Shown in pieces: positions 18,234 through 28,055 of a DNA stretch of 64,000 nucleotides. The stretch lies in NCBI RefSeq assembly GCF_040786285.1, contig NZ_JBFMKQ010000006.1, forward strand, positions 41,025-105,024. Direction: 5' to 3'. This stretch comes from Aquimarina sp040786285. GTDB taxonomy: Bacteria > Bacteroidota > Bacteroidia > Flavobacteriales > Flavobacteriaceae. A program made the translations under genes and the position numbers. Position 1 is the first letter of the stretch; every line of letters starts with the position of its first letter. The notes under the pieces are model-generated. The model was given only the letters and a program-made list of their open reading frames with translations. It was not told where the DNA came from and did no database searches.

Positions 18234-18746
18234 CTATTTTACCGAAGTACCTTCAAACTGTATCCTTGAATCTTTGATAGGAACAAGTATAGATAATTCA
18301 TAAACATTTTTATACCCGTATCCATACAGGTTTATAAATGTTGGAATATTTAATGCAAGAGGCATTTTCTTGGATGCAAAGTGAATAGGATCTCCATCAA
18401 TATTATTATTACAATAAATCAAGATTCTTGTGTCTTTTGATGGAATCTTTTTAGCAAGCTTCCCTTCTGTAAAATCCGAAAAGTTGATGTGCATGGCTCC
18501 TTTTAGATGTTTTTGTTTATACGCTGCTTCAGAACGAGTATCTAATATTATGGTATTCTCTTCAGCCATATACTCTAAAAATGTATCTAGAGGAACTAAT
18601 CTTTCTTGTCTATAGTCTAAAATTTCTTCAGATATTTTTAGAAAAGAATCGTAATCAACTTTTGATTTAGGAAGCTTCTTCTTATGTTGAGACTGCATTG
18701 ATATGGGTATAAGAATTAATATAATTATTTTGAAAATATTTTTCAT
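18234..18746 (-). CDS. Secreted rhodanese-domain protein
   Basis: A 170-aa protein with a signal peptide (about residues 1-19, ending near MQSQ). The rhodanese domain has TIILDTRSEAAYKQKHLKGAMHI and the catalytic-loop cysteine in ILIYCNNNIDGDP. The loop is longer and more acidic than in sulfurtransferases, so substrate specificity cannot be told. It probably follows the VWA gene in one transcript, since the gap is 18 bases. Confidence 0.8.
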   Translation of the reverse strand: MKNIFKIIILILIPISMQSQHKKKLPKSKVDYDSFLKISEEILDYRQERLVPLDTFLEYMAEENTIILDTRSEAAYKQKHLKGAMHINFSDFTEGKLAKKIPSKDTRILIYCNNNIDGDPIHFASKKMPLALNIPTFINLYGYGYKNVYELSILVPIKDSRIQFEGTSVK

Positions 18747-18764
18747 GATGGTATCTGTTTAAGG

Positions 18765-19937
18765 TTATTCTTCCCAGCTGAAAGATTTTTTTCTTCCCTG
18801 CTTTTTTATAGCATTAAGTAATGCTGCTTCTAGATTAGTTTCTTCTTTTTTACGATTGTTTTTGATGTAGGTTACACGCTTTTTATTTAACTCCTGGATT
18901 TTTTGCTGAATCTCTTTACGCTCCTTACTTTTTTTGGTGATATGCTGTTTTAAGTCTGCTTTAGATTTTTTTCTAAGTTCTTGAGGGAGTTGTTCTTCAG
19001 CAATTTCTTCTAACTCGAAGTTTTCATCTTCTGCGGCATCAATCAAATCCCAGCTTTTGTTTTTGTAAAAACCTGAACTTTTACTTACTGTTCGGCTTAC
19101 ACCATTGGCAGTACTATAAGATTCGGCATTTCTGTCCTGTTCTTTTTGTAATTTTCTTTTCGCAGAACCTTCGTGACCATAATAGATATAAGTGTCATTT
19201 AATTTATGATTGAGTTGAAGAATGATATCATCATAAGGTGTGGCAATGTGTACGGTTTGACGGTTGTGATCTATGGCAGTGTATTCTCCATGAGTAATAT
19301 CTGCTCCGTCTTTCCACATCGTATCTATCCCTTGTCTATAATTACCGCAAAAAATGGTATTGATCGTAATATCTTTTTCTAACGCATCTGTTGCAGCGTC
19401 TTTGTAGTTAAGAGGTCCTTGAGTAAAGGGTTCATTACCTGCAATAAAAATTAGCTTTAGATGATCGTCATTTTTTTTCCAATCTAATTGGTTAATAGAA
19501 GTGTTTATGACTTTTCCGCAATATTCATTTCCTCCATTGGTGGTAAGGGCAAAAAGCTCTTTAGAGATCTCATCTAAGTCCTCTGAAAATGGTAATACTT
19601 GCCTAATAAAACCTTCTTTAGAAGAAAGGCCATCATTGCCATATTCATACAAGGCTATCTGTAGTTCAATGGTGTTATGCCCACACTTGGCATAGGAAAG
19701 CTCATTCACAATTTCCCAAAGTTGCGCTTTGGCCTGGTCGATTAGACCATCCATACTATTACTAGTATCTAATAACAATGCCACCTGAATGTTGCGAGTA
19801 TTAGGATCGGTTTTGGTGGTACGAATTTCGTGATGTTGTTCTTTTTGAAATGCAAGTTGATTATTTTGTTTTGTATTGGCTGTACACGAAATATGTGTAA
19901 ACAAACATAAAGCACTCCATATAAAAATAGTTTTCAT
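18765..19937 (-). CDS. VWA-domain lipoprotein
   Basis: A 390-aa lipoprotein (lipobox ending in HISC) with a von Willebrand factor A domain at about 50-235. The MIDAS metal site begins with DTSNSMDG, with a later TTNGGNEYCG loop. The C-terminal third is highly charged and probably a coiled coil (KKSKERKEIQQKIQELNKK). VWA proteins with a MIDAS site bind protein partners through a divalent metal; the partner here is unknown. It is paired with the rhodanese gene. Confidence 0.82.
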   Translation of the reverse strand: MKTIFIWSALCLFTHISCTANTKQNNQLAFQKEQHHEIRTTKTDPNTRNIQVALLLDTSNSMDGLIDQAKAQLWEIVNELSYAKCGHNTIELQIALYEYGNDGLSSKEGFIRQVLPFSEDLDEISKELFALTTNGGNEYCGKVINTSINQLDWKKNDDHLKLIFIAGNEPFTQGPLNYKDAATDALEKDITINTIFCGNYRQGIDTMWKDGADITHGEYTAIDHNRQTVHIATPYDDIILQLNHKLNDTYIYYGHEGSAKRKLQKEQDRNAESYSTANGVSRTVSKSSGFYKNKSWDLIDAAEDENFELEEIAEEQLPQELRKKSKADLKQHITKKSKERKEIQQKIQELNKKRVTYIKNNRKKEETNLEAALLNAIKKQGRKKSFSWEE

Positions 19938-20154
19938 AATTTTTTCCTTTTAAATTCGAGATAAAACTAGATGGAACTTTTTTGCCTAAAAATCTAAAAT
20001 GAGGGAATGGTGACTTTTAATTAGTGAACGGGTCTATTTAATTAGTGTGCTTTTCATTTTCTCTCTAAAAACCACTGTAAAACCTGTTAATGAGGAGATC
20101 ATGATTTTATTATCCCGGTTAAATGGAGTAAGTTTATCATTATTAAATTAATAT

Positions 20155-22362
20155 ATGATGAAGAAGATAGGGTTGATACTCGTGTTTTTTTGGCTGTTAC
20201 CTATGCTGGTTTCGGGTCAGGAGGCTTCCAGGCGTGCAGCTCCAATGAGTATCAAGGGGTCTGTTAAAGAAAAAAGTACAAGAAAACCTATTAAAGGTGT
20301 AGAAGTAACTGTTGCCGGAAAAGGAACAGTAACCACAGATGTATTTGGTGATTTCAAAATTGAAGCCCATGTGGGAGATGAACTTATAATCACTGATGAT
20401 AGTTTTACAACGGTTCGATATACGATCAAAGACGGGCAGAAAATAGATGTTTTAGTTGAAGATAACCCAAATGAATCTAGATTAAGCAAGGCTGCAGAAC
20501 AAAAGAGAGAATCCAGATATGATGAAAATCTAAAAGCCGCAAAAAATAATCTAAAAAAAGATGCAGCGACCAGTATTGAGTATATTACTAATGCTTTAGA
20601 AACAGTACGCGATGATGACCCCTCTGCAAATGCTAAAAAAGGGGAGTTGTTCGAAGCCTTGGCAGATATTTATCAATATTGGAAACAACCTGATCTTGCA
20701 GAAAGTAACTATTTGATTAGCCTTACTAATAAATATAGTACAGATGTTAAAATAAAACTAGGAAGCTCACAGCTTGAAAACAAAAATTACCAAGCTGCAC
20801 TAAATACGTTTAACCAGTTACAAAAATCCAGACTAAATGCAGATCAACGAATTCTGATTCATGAGGGATTAGGGGATAGTTACAAAGGATTGCAAAATTA
20901 CTCTAGTGCCGTTAAGAATTATAATAAAGCGTTATCTATTAGTCAAAGAAAAGGTGAGGATAACATGGTTATATCATTAAACTCTAAACTTGCCGAGGTA
21001 TTGCAACAACAGGGTAACGATGCTGGAGCAGAACAATATTTGGATAATTCGGTACAATTGGCGAGCAGACGTAAAGATAAAAAGACAGCCGCTAAGCAAA
21101 GAAGTGTGGCTGCTGATTTTTATAATAAGAATAGTAGTTACGAAAAAGAAATTCAATTAAGAAAAGAAGCCTTAGAAGATATAGAGGAGTTTGAAGAGAC
21201 AGATGATGAAGCTCCATTAAATGAGGACAAATCTCTAACGCCGCAGGTGCAGAATTATAAGATTGCCAGTGCTTTTGCTGCTCAACAGGAATATGATGAA
21301 GCTATTACGTATTTAGAAGAAAGTAAAAAGGAAGCTAAATCGAAAAACGATCTTATTGTTCAAAAAGATGCTGCCAGAAAATTGGGTGAAGTATATCGAG
21401 AAAAAGGGGAGTTAAAAAAGGCGTCTGAAGCTTTTGAAGAGTACGAAGTAATTATTGATAAATTATACATCCAAAAGGATCAGGAAATATCCCAAGCCGC
21501 TCGTTTTAGTCGAGAATTAACTCAGAGGGCTAATCGAATAACCACACTAGAAAAAGATAGAGAGCTTAATGAGGCGAGATACGAACTTGCATTTGCTTCT
21601 CAAGAATTGGCTAATCAACAAAGTATAAGACAGCAAATAGTGATATATTTCTTAGTGGGACTTACCATTTTATTACTTCTTGCGGCCTATCTCATGTTTC
21701 GTAATATGAAACAACAGCGATATGCTAATAATCTTTTAGCATTAAAATCATTGCGTTCTCAAATGAACCCTCATTTTATTTTTAATGCATTAAACTCTGT
21801 AAATACATTTATAGCTACAAATGATGAAAGAACTGCAAATCGATACTTAACCGATTTTTCTTTGCTGATGAGGGCAGTTTTAGAAAATAGTGAACAAGAT
21901 TTTATTCCCTTAGAGAAAGAGATAGAACTACTTAGGTTATATGTGCAGTTAGAGCATTTCAGGTTCCAGGATAAATTTGACTATACTATTGATGTTGACC
22001 CAGAAATAGATGTTAACGAATACATGATACCTCCAATGTTACTTCAACCTTATGTCGAAAATGCAGTTTGGCATGGATTACGATATAAATCTGAAAAAGG
22101 GAAGCTGTCTATACATTTTCGTAATGTTACATCAGATACAATTGAAATTACTATTGTTGATGATGGTATTGGGCGTAAGAAATCCAAAGAACTTAAAACT
22201 CAAAATCAGAAATTACAAAAATCAAAAGGGATGGGTAATATCAAGAAGAGAATTGCAATCCTTAATAAAATGTATAAGGATAAAGTAGATGTTTTTATAA
22301 CCGATTTAGAAGAGAGTTCCGAAGGAACTAAAGTAAAGCTAACCCTTAATAAAGATGCATGA
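20155..22362 (+). CDS. LytS-type sensor histidine kinase with carboxypeptidase-like and TPR domains
   Basis: A 735-aa sensor. Order: signal peptide (about 1-22), a carboxypeptidase-regulatory-like beta domain (about 33-100, KPIKGVEVTVAGKG), a TPR region (about 120-440), a coiled coil, one membrane segment near 495-515, then the His_kinase domain with the phosphorylated H540 in MNPHFIFNALNS and a HATPase domain (QPYVENAVWHGL, DDGIGR). The sensing part thus lies outside the cytoplasm. It overlaps the response regulator by ATGA. A TonB-receptor-like first domain on a kinase is unusual but recurs in Bacteroidota. Confidence 0.9.
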   Translation: MMKKIGLILVFFWLLPMLVSGQEASRRAAPMSIKGSVKEKSTRKPIKGVEVTVAGKGTVTTDVFGDFKIEAHVGDELIITDDSFTTVRYTIKDGQKIDVLVEDNPNESRLSKAAEQKRESRYDENLKAAKNNLKKDAATSIEYITNALETVRDDDPSANAKKGELFEALADIYQYWKQPDLAESNYLISLTNKYSTDVKIKLGSSQLENKNYQAALNTFNQLQKSRLNADQRILIHEGLGDSYKGLQNYSSAVKNYNKALSISQRKGEDNMVISLNSKLAEVLQQQGNDAGAEQYLDNSVQLASRRKDKKTAAKQRSVAADFYNKNSSYEKEIQLRKEALEDIEEFEETDDEAPLNEDKSLTPQVQNYKIASAFAAQQEYDEAITYLEESKKEAKSKNDLIVQKDAARKLGEVYREKGELKKASEAFEEYEVIIDKLYIQKDQEISQAARFSRELTQRANRITTLEKDRELNEARYELAFASQELANQQSIRQQIVIYFLVGLTILLLLAAYLMFRNMKQQRYANNLLALKSLRSQMNPHFIFNALNSVNTFIATNDERTANRYLTDFSLLMRAVLENSEQDFIPLEKEIELLRLYVQLEHFRFQDKFDYTIDVDPEIDVNEYMIPPMLLQPYVENAVWHGLRYKSEKGKLSIHFRNVTSDTIEITIVDDGIGRKKSKELKTQNQKLQKSKGMGNIKKRIAILNKMYKDKVDVFITDLEESSEGTKVKLTLNKDA

Positions 22363-23090
22363 ATTTAACTTCTATTATAGTAGACGACGAAGCAAATAGC
22401 AGGGCTATTCTAAGAAATTATCTAACCAAATATTGTCCTTCGGTTACCATTTTGGGCGAGGCAGCAAGTGTACAGGAAACTTTGGTTTTATTAGAATCTC
22501 ATACTCCGGATTTGTTATTTCTTGATGTAGAAATGCCTTACGGAAACGCATTTGATTTGTTAGAACAAGTTCCTGAGCGAACATTCGAGATTGTTTTTGT
22601 TACGGCTTATGATCATTATGCGGTAGATGCTCTCAATGCACAAGCCACATATTATCTATTAAAACCTATTGCAATTGATAACCTTATTAAAGCAGTAGAT
22701 CATGTTAGTCATATTAAACAGCGTGAAAAAGAGCTTCAGGATACCGTTTTAGTGCCTAAAGTAACTTCTGCTGAAGGTAAAATCACAATACCACAACAAG
22801 ATGGTTTTGAAGTACTACGAATTTCGGATATTTTGTACTGTGAAGCAGATGATAACTATACTAAGATCTATCTTGAAAAAGGACAGAAATTGGTAAGTAA
22901 AACATTAAAATATTTTGAAGAATCTCTAAGCATTCACGGATTTGTAAGGACACATAAAAGTTATTTGGTCAATGTAAATGAAATTACAAGATACAGAAAA
23001 GGAAAGGGCGGGAGCATCGTACTTTCTTCGGGTAAAGAATTATCGGTTTCTTCTTCTAAAAAAGGAACGCTCCTGGATTATTTCAAGTAA
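22359..23090 (+). CDS. LytTR-family response regulator
   Basis: A 243-aa regulator: receiver domain (about 3-120) with acidic pocket DDE at 9-11, phosphorylated D56 in LLFLDVEMP and K102-like lysine in YYLLKPI, then a LytTR DNA-binding domain (about 140-243). It is coupled to the sensor kinase by a 4-base overlap. LytTR regulators bind tandem direct sites ahead of target promoters; no such site is evident in this window. Confidence 0.93.
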   Translation: MNLTSIIVDDEANSRAILRNYLTKYCPSVTILGEAASVQETLVLLESHTPDLLFLDVEMPYGNAFDLLEQVPERTFEIVFVTAYDHYAVDALNAQATYYLLKPIAIDNLIKAVDHVSHIKQREKELQDTVLVPKVTSAEGKITIPQQDGFEVLRISDILYCEADDNYTKIYLEKGQKLVSKTLKYFEESLSIHGFVRTHKSYLVNVNEITRYRKGKGGSIVLSSGKELSVSSSKKGTLLDYFK

Positions 23091-23095
23091 TTTTA

Positions 23096-23884
23096 TTAAA
23101 AATCTAAGGAACTTACTGTATGTGCAACTGTATTTGATCTTAACATACTTTTTAGTGTATGTACATCACCGTTGGTGTATAAGTTGTGAGTTCCCGTCTT
23201 AGAACTAGAGTTTAACAAGTGGTTTGCATCTAATATAACTCTAGTCTGTCTGGCTACAGCCTCACCAGAGTCTATAATAGTAACTTTATCAGAAAGTATT
23301 TTTCTAAGAATGGGAATAAGATAGGGATAATGACTACAACCTAAAACCAGATAATCAATATCTTTTTCAATCATAGGTTTAATGTATGAAGTAAGTAATG
23401 TGTGCATTTCTGGACTATCAATTTTCCCTTCTTCGATAAGTTCTACCAGCCCGGTTCCGATTACTTCAATGACTTCAATATTATTAGTGTATACATCTGA
23501 GGTTTTAGCAAATAATTCACTAGATAGGGTTCCTTTGGTGGCAAGAACACCTACTTTTTTCGTCTTAGTATGCAGAGCTGCAGGTTTTATAGCTGGTTCT
23601 ATCCCTATAAAAGGTATGTCATAAGTAGATCGAAGCACTTTTATGGCATTCGTCGTAGCTGTATTGCAGGCAACAACAATAATTTTGCAATTAAGTTCAA
23701 GAAGTTTTTCTGTGTTTTTAATGCTTAATGCTATGATGTCATCTTTACTCCTTTTTCCATAAGGAGCATTTTTGCTATCTGCTAAATAAATGGTATTTTC
23801 ATTAGGTAATGCTACAGAAATTTCTTTCCATATGGAAGTACCTCCAATTCCAGAATCAAATATGCCTATTGCTTGATGTTGCAT
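23096..23884 (-). CDS. murI: Glutamate racemase
   Basis: A 262-aa cytoplasmic enzyme that makes D-glutamate for peptidoglycan. Both catalytic cysteines are present: C73 in VVACNTAT and C183 in LGCSHYPYL. The substrate-binding start IGIFDSGIGG is intact. It ends 5 bases from the convergent LytTR gene. A CAAAaaTA (minus TAttTTTG) element at 23896-23903 sits 12 bases upstream and could be its -7 box. Confidence 0.95.
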   Translation of the reverse strand: MQHQAIGIFDSGIGGTSIWKEISVALPNENTIYLADSKNAPYGKRSKDDIIALSIKNTEKLLELNCKIIVVACNTATTNAIKVLRSTYDIPFIGIEPAIKPAALHTKTKKVGVLATKGTLSSELFAKTSDVYTNNIEVIEVIGTGLVELIEEGKIDSPEMHTLLTSYIKPMIEKDIDYLVLGCSHYPYLIPILRKILSDKVTIIDSGEAVARQTRVILDANHLLNSSSKTGTHNLYTNGDVHTLKSMLRSNTVAHTVSSLDF

Positions 23885-23910
23885 GATAACAATTTCAAAA
23901 ATAAAAAAAA

Positions 23911-23940
23911 CAGTAAGAATTATCTCTTACTGTTTTTTTT
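23911..23940 (-). terminator. Terminator between ompH and murI
   Basis: CAGTAAGA (23911-23918) pairs with TCTTACTG (23925-23932), with A-runs on one side and T-runs on the other, so it is a bidirectional stem. On the minus strand it follows the ompH/skp gene ending at 23964. Confidence 0.85.
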
Positions 23941-23963
23941 ATTTTTTGTTTAGAGTAGAAGTA

Positions 23964-24473
23964 TTAAATCCCTAAATCTTTCTTTACGTCAGCCATAAGG
24001 TCTTTACCATCGGCCATAATTACACCAGTTCCTGTAGTAGAATCTAGTACATATTCAAATTTTTGTGCTCTTGCAACCTTTTGAATAGAAGTACGTGCTT
24101 TTTCGTAAATAGGTTTCATTAGCTCAATTTCTTTTTTCTGAAGATCCTGAAGCGCATTTTGTCTGTAATCTGTAATGCTTTTTTCTGTTGCCTGAACCTC
24201 TTGCGCTCTTTTGGCATTTTCTTCTTCGGTTTTAGTAGGAGCTTCGGCCTGGTATTTTTTCATTGTAGTTTGCAGTTCTAATACCATATTTCTAATCTCT
24301 GCATCATACGTTTTGTTTAGCTTTTCGATCTCGCTTTTAGCAGCTTTAAAAGCAGGCATTGATTCTACAAGTTCTTGTGAAGCGATGTGTGCTACTTTTG
24401 ATTGCGCATTTACAAAGCCTGATGTTCCTATAGTAAGTGCAAAAGCTACTAGTAATGTTCTAAATTGTTTCAT
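23964..24473 (-). CDS. OmpH/Skp family periplasmic chaperone
   Basis: A 169-aa chaperone with a signal peptide (cleavage near VNAQ). The rest is helical and charged, like the tentacle helices of Skp: MPAFKAAKSEIEKLNKTYD and an N-terminal AHIASQELVESMPAF core strand. It helps outer-membrane proteins cross the periplasm to BamA. It lies two genes downstream of bamA in an envelope-biogenesis cluster. The gap to the next skp gene is 45 bases. Confidence 0.88.
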   Translation of the reverse strand: MKQFRTLLVAFALTIGTSGFVNAQSKVAHIASQELVESMPAFKAAKSEIEKLNKTYDAEIRNMVLELQTTMKKYQAEAPTKTEEENAKRAQEVQATEKSITDYRQNALQDLQKKEIELMKPIYEKARTSIQKVARAQKFEYVLDSTTGTGVIMADGKDLMADVKKDLGI

Positions 24474-24518
24474 TTGTAAGTAATATTAATAGGTGTTATA
24501 AATTTAAAAATTGATATT

Positions 24519-25382
24519 CTAATTATTATTTTCTTCGCTTCCGTTATCAGAGTCTGACGGATTTTCTCCTTCTTTTAATTTTTCTCGTTGAGCTTTTAGA
24601 GCATTAATAGAATCTTTTTTTCTTTTTTGTAATTCTAATAATTTTGCTCTTCTCGCTTCGAAATCTTTTTTCTTAGCTTCGCGAATAGAATCTCTCTCTG
24701 CTTTTCTCTGCTCCAGGAGTGCTTCTCTTTCAGATAGTCTTTCCTTGGCTACTCTATCTCTATCGCTAACTTCTTTTTCTTGTTCAACATTTCTTTTTTC
24801 AGCTCTTTCTAATGATTTTTTGTCTTTTTTGCTGTTTAATTGTTTTCTTTTAGAAACCCTATTTATTCGCAGCAATACCTGATCACTAATATCATGACGA
24901 TCGGCAGAATACAACATAACAAGATCTGCTGTTTTATCAAAAACAAAATCATATTTTTTGTTTTTTGCAATTTCTTGAACTGCTACAAAAACTTGATCCT
25001 GTACCGGTTGAACTAATCGTTTTTTTTGGATAAATAAATCTCCGTTAGGTCCAAATCGTTTCTGTTGATATTCTAATATTTCTTTTTCTTTAAAAAAGAT
25101 ATCTTCTTCTCTTTCTTCAATAAGTTCTTTGGTAAGCAAAACTCTTTCATTGTTAAGCTCTTTTCGCATTTCTTCAACATCTTTTAACTCTGCTTCAATT
25201 TCTACTTTCCACTTCTGAATTTTGGTTTCAAGTTCAGAAGATGCTTCATTGTATTCTGGAACGTTTTCCAAGATATAATCCATATCGATATAACCTATCC
25301 TTATACCTTTTTGTGCATGTATTACATTCGTAAAGAATAGCCAACTTATTGTTGCAACTAATAAAAGACCCTTTGTTTTCAT
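24519..25382 (-). CDS. Longer OmpH/Skp family protein with charged coiled-coil tail
   Basis: A 287-aa second Skp-like protein. Start 25382 gives a signal peptide ending near IHAQ, followed by IRIGYIDMDYILENVPEY. It is about 110 residues longer than its neighbour because of a C-terminal region made almost wholly of K, E and R (about 185-280), probably a long coiled coil. The end is acidic (SDSDNGSEENNN). It follows bamA by 35 bases. Confidence 0.87.
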   Translation of the reverse strand: MKTKGLLLVATISWLFFTNVIHAQKGIRIGYIDMDYILENVPEYNEASSELETKIQKWKVEIEAELKDVEEMRKELNNERVLLTKELIEEREEDIFFKEKEILEYQQKRFGPNGDLFIQKKRLVQPVQDQVFVAVQEIAKNKKYDFVFDKTADLVMLYSADRHDISDQVLLRINRVSKRKQLNSKKDKKSLERAEKRNVEQEKEVSDRDRVAKERLSEREALLEQRKAERDSIREAKKKDFEARRAKLLELQKRKKDSINALKAQREKLKEGENPSDSDNGSEENNN

Positions 25383-25417
25383 AATTTTGTGTGTATATTG
25401 AAATAATCGTGCCAAAA

Positions 25418-28051
25418 CTAAAATTGTTGCCCTATAATAAAATGGGTTTCCCAACCGTGTGGCTGATTAGTACCAGGAATTGGATCAAACCCATATCCAA
25501 AATCTATACCGAGCAAACCAAAAGCTGGCATAAATATACGCAAACCTGCTCCAGCTGAACGATTTAATTGGAAAGGATTAAAATCTTTAAAACTGTCATA
25601 AGATGCTCCTCCTTCTAAAAATGTAAGCATATAAATGGATGCTGCAGGTTTTAACGTTATAGGATAACGAAGCTCTAACGAATATTTGTTATAAATTGTT
25701 GCCCCATCTGCATCAAAATTCTGAGCATTGGCTCTACTTTCTGGTCGAAGTGATTGATCTGGATACCCTCTTAAAGCCACAAGTTCACGGCCATCTAAGG
25801 CATTTGCTCCCAAAGCAACACCTCCTAAGAAGAATCTTTCAAAAGGGATATTTCCTCGATCACCATTATAAGCTCCTAAAAATCCGTATTCTGCATTAGT
25901 TTTTAGTACTAATGGTTTTTTTCCAATGTTGAAAAGGCTAGTATACCAGGTACCATCAAATTTGATCTTATAATATTCTAACCATTTAAAACGCTCCTGA
26001 TCAATTTCTCCGATTCTTTCTGCATTTTCTGAAAATTGTATAGGAGCACTTGGATCTGAACTGTTACGCAGAGCGTCTTGCTCTGTTTCAAGGTCATCTC
26101 TTTCTTCGGCAAGGGCGCTATAATCTACACCATCAAAAAGAGAATAGGGGAGTGATAGTTTAGCAACCAAATTAAATTCTGAACCTCCCACCGGGAAAAT
26201 TGGATTTACAGTAGTGTTGTTACGACTTAATCCAATGGTATAGGCTAAATCATTAGAGGATCCATTACCAAATGTAAACAAGGCAGTGTTATAATTTTTT
26301 AGGTTATAGTGTCGTATACTGGCAGCCTGGGATAAGGTAAAATAGTTATCAGGCCAATTAAGTCTTTTAGCAATACCAATAGAACCTCCTGTAATAAGAA
26401 ATTTACTGTTTCTATCTACTTGATTTCTACCTGTAAATAAATATTGAATAGTATGAGAAAAAGAGGTAGATAGCTGGTAGGGTCTTTTTCCTCCTAACCA
26501 AGGCTCTACAAATGATAGACTATAGGTTTGAAAAGATCTACTTGCCTGAGCTCTTACTCTAAGCGTTTGGCCATCTCCCATAGGAAGCGGGCTATATGAT
26601 TCTCCATTAAATATATTTCGTATAGAAAAATTGTTAAAAGCTAACCCAAGGGTTCCTACAAAACCACCACCTCCAAAACCACCTTGGAGTTCGATTTGAC
26701 TAGATCCTTTTTCTACTACAGGATAGTTAATGTCGATAGTTCCTGCTTGAGGATTAGCATTTTGAAATTGTGGTTCTAGTTGTTCTGGGTCAAAAAATCC
26801 AAGCTGCCCAATTTCACGAACTGTTCTTACTACTAAATCTTTACTATAACGTTGCCCTGGTTTAGTTCTTAGTATTCTGTATACTACATGATCATTTGTT
26901 TTGTCATTTCCTGTAACTGTAATATGATCAAAATAAGTTAGTTTTCCTTCACGGATTCTTACTTCGAAATCAATAGTATCATTATATACCCTAGTTTCTA
27001 CCGCATCAATAGATGAGAATAAATATCCATTGTTTTGGTATAAATTAGTCAGATCGTCTGCATCTGGTTTGGTGTTGTCAGCAATTTGTTTTTCAAGAAG
27101 AACACCGTTATACACATCTCCTTTTCTAATTACTAATTGTCTGGCTAGTTGTTTATCTGTGTATACACTATTCCCTAGAAATGTAATATCTCCAAAATAG
27201 TGTCTGTTTCCTTCTTCTAAGGTAAGGTTTAAAGACACGCTGTTATCATCTTCGACAATAAGGCTATCAGAGGTAATACGAGCGTCTCTATACCCTTTTT
27301 CTTTATATTTTGATATGATATTATCTTTATCCTCGAGATAGTCTGCTTGTATATATTTTGATCGTTTCCAGAATCTCAAAAGCTTTTTTCGTTTGGTGTT
27401 TTTCATTGCCCCACGCACCTTAGCATCAGAAAGTTGCTCATTTCCTGTGATTACAATGTTATCCACTTTTACACGATCTCCTTTATCGACTCGCACAAGT
27501 ATATTTACCTTATTACTTGGCACACTATCTTTTATAGTGATAGTATTGATGGCAACTTTGGTGTTTAAATACCCCTCTTTTTTGTACTTATTAGAGATGA
27601 AGTTGCGCGTAGTTGTGATGAGGTTTTCGGTAACTTTAGCGCCTTTAGTTAATCCATTGTCTTTGATTAATTCCTCGGCTTTACGTTTTTTAACACCTTC
27701 GATACGGGCTTCGTTTAATTCAGAAACTTCTTGTATGTTGATCTCTATATCCGCTACATCTCCTTCGATTTTGGTAATGTATAAGTTGATATCACTAAAT
27801 AATTCAAGATCCCATAATTTTTTGATGACCTTGCTTATTTTATCTCCGGGAAGGAATATTTTCTGGCCTTTTTTGAGACCTGTAAAAGTAATTACGGTGT
27901 TTTCATTATAACTGGTTATGCCAGTAACTTTGATTTCTCCGATAGTGTACTCTTTGCCATTTGCACCAGGTATATTTTGTGATGTAATTGATGTTGAGTG
28001 TAATAATAAGACGAGTAACGTAAAATACGTAATAGGTAATTTTTTTATCAT
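25418..28051 (-). CDS. bamA: Outer-membrane protein assembly factor BamA
   Basis: An 877-aa outer-membrane protein that inserts beta-barrels. It has a signal peptide, five POTRA domains (about 35-440; for example KVTGITSYNENTVITFTGL and ITVTGNDKTNDHVV) and a C-terminal barrel ending in phenylalanine (FIIGQQF). The start at 28051 gives a clean signal peptide and a 4-base gap to uppS; the ATG at 28084 would overlap uppS. An insertion near 660-700 in the barrel is rich in E and D. Confidence 0.94.
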   Translation of the reverse strand: MIKKLPITYFTLLVLLLHSTSITSQNIPGANGKEYTIGEIKVTGITSYNENTVITFTGLKKGQKIFLPGDKISKVIKKLWDLELFSDINLYITKIEGDVADIEINIQEVSELNEARIEGVKKRKAEELIKDNGLTKGAKVTENLITTTRNFISNKYKKEGYLNTKVAINTITIKDSVPSNKVNILVRVDKGDRVKVDNIVITGNEQLSDAKVRGAMKNTKRKKLLRFWKRSKYIQADYLEDKDNIISKYKEKGYRDARITSDSLIVEDDNSVSLNLTLEEGNRHYFGDITFLGNSVYTDKQLARQLVIRKGDVYNGVLLEKQIADNTKPDADDLTNLYQNNGYLFSSIDAVETRVYNDTIDFEVRIREGKLTYFDHITVTGNDKTNDHVVYRILRTKPGQRYSKDLVVRTVREIGQLGFFDPEQLEPQFQNANPQAGTIDINYPVVEKGSSQIELQGGFGGGGFVGTLGLAFNNFSIRNIFNGESYSPLPMGDGQTLRVRAQASRSFQTYSLSFVEPWLGGKRPYQLSTSFSHTIQYLFTGRNQVDRNSKFLITGGSIGIAKRLNWPDNYFTLSQAASIRHYNLKNYNTALFTFGNGSSNDLAYTIGLSRNNTTVNPIFPVGGSEFNLVAKLSLPYSLFDGVDYSALAEERDDLETEQDALRNSSDPSAPIQFSENAERIGEIDQERFKWLEYYKIKFDGTWYTSLFNIGKKPLVLKTNAEYGFLGAYNGDRGNIPFERFFLGGVALGANALDGRELVALRGYPDQSLRPESRANAQNFDADGATIYNKYSLELRYPITLKPAASIYMLTFLEGGASYDSFKDFNPFQLNRSAGAGLRIFMPAFGLLGIDFGYGFDPIPGTNQPHGWETHFIIGQQF

Positions 28052-28055
28052 TCCT

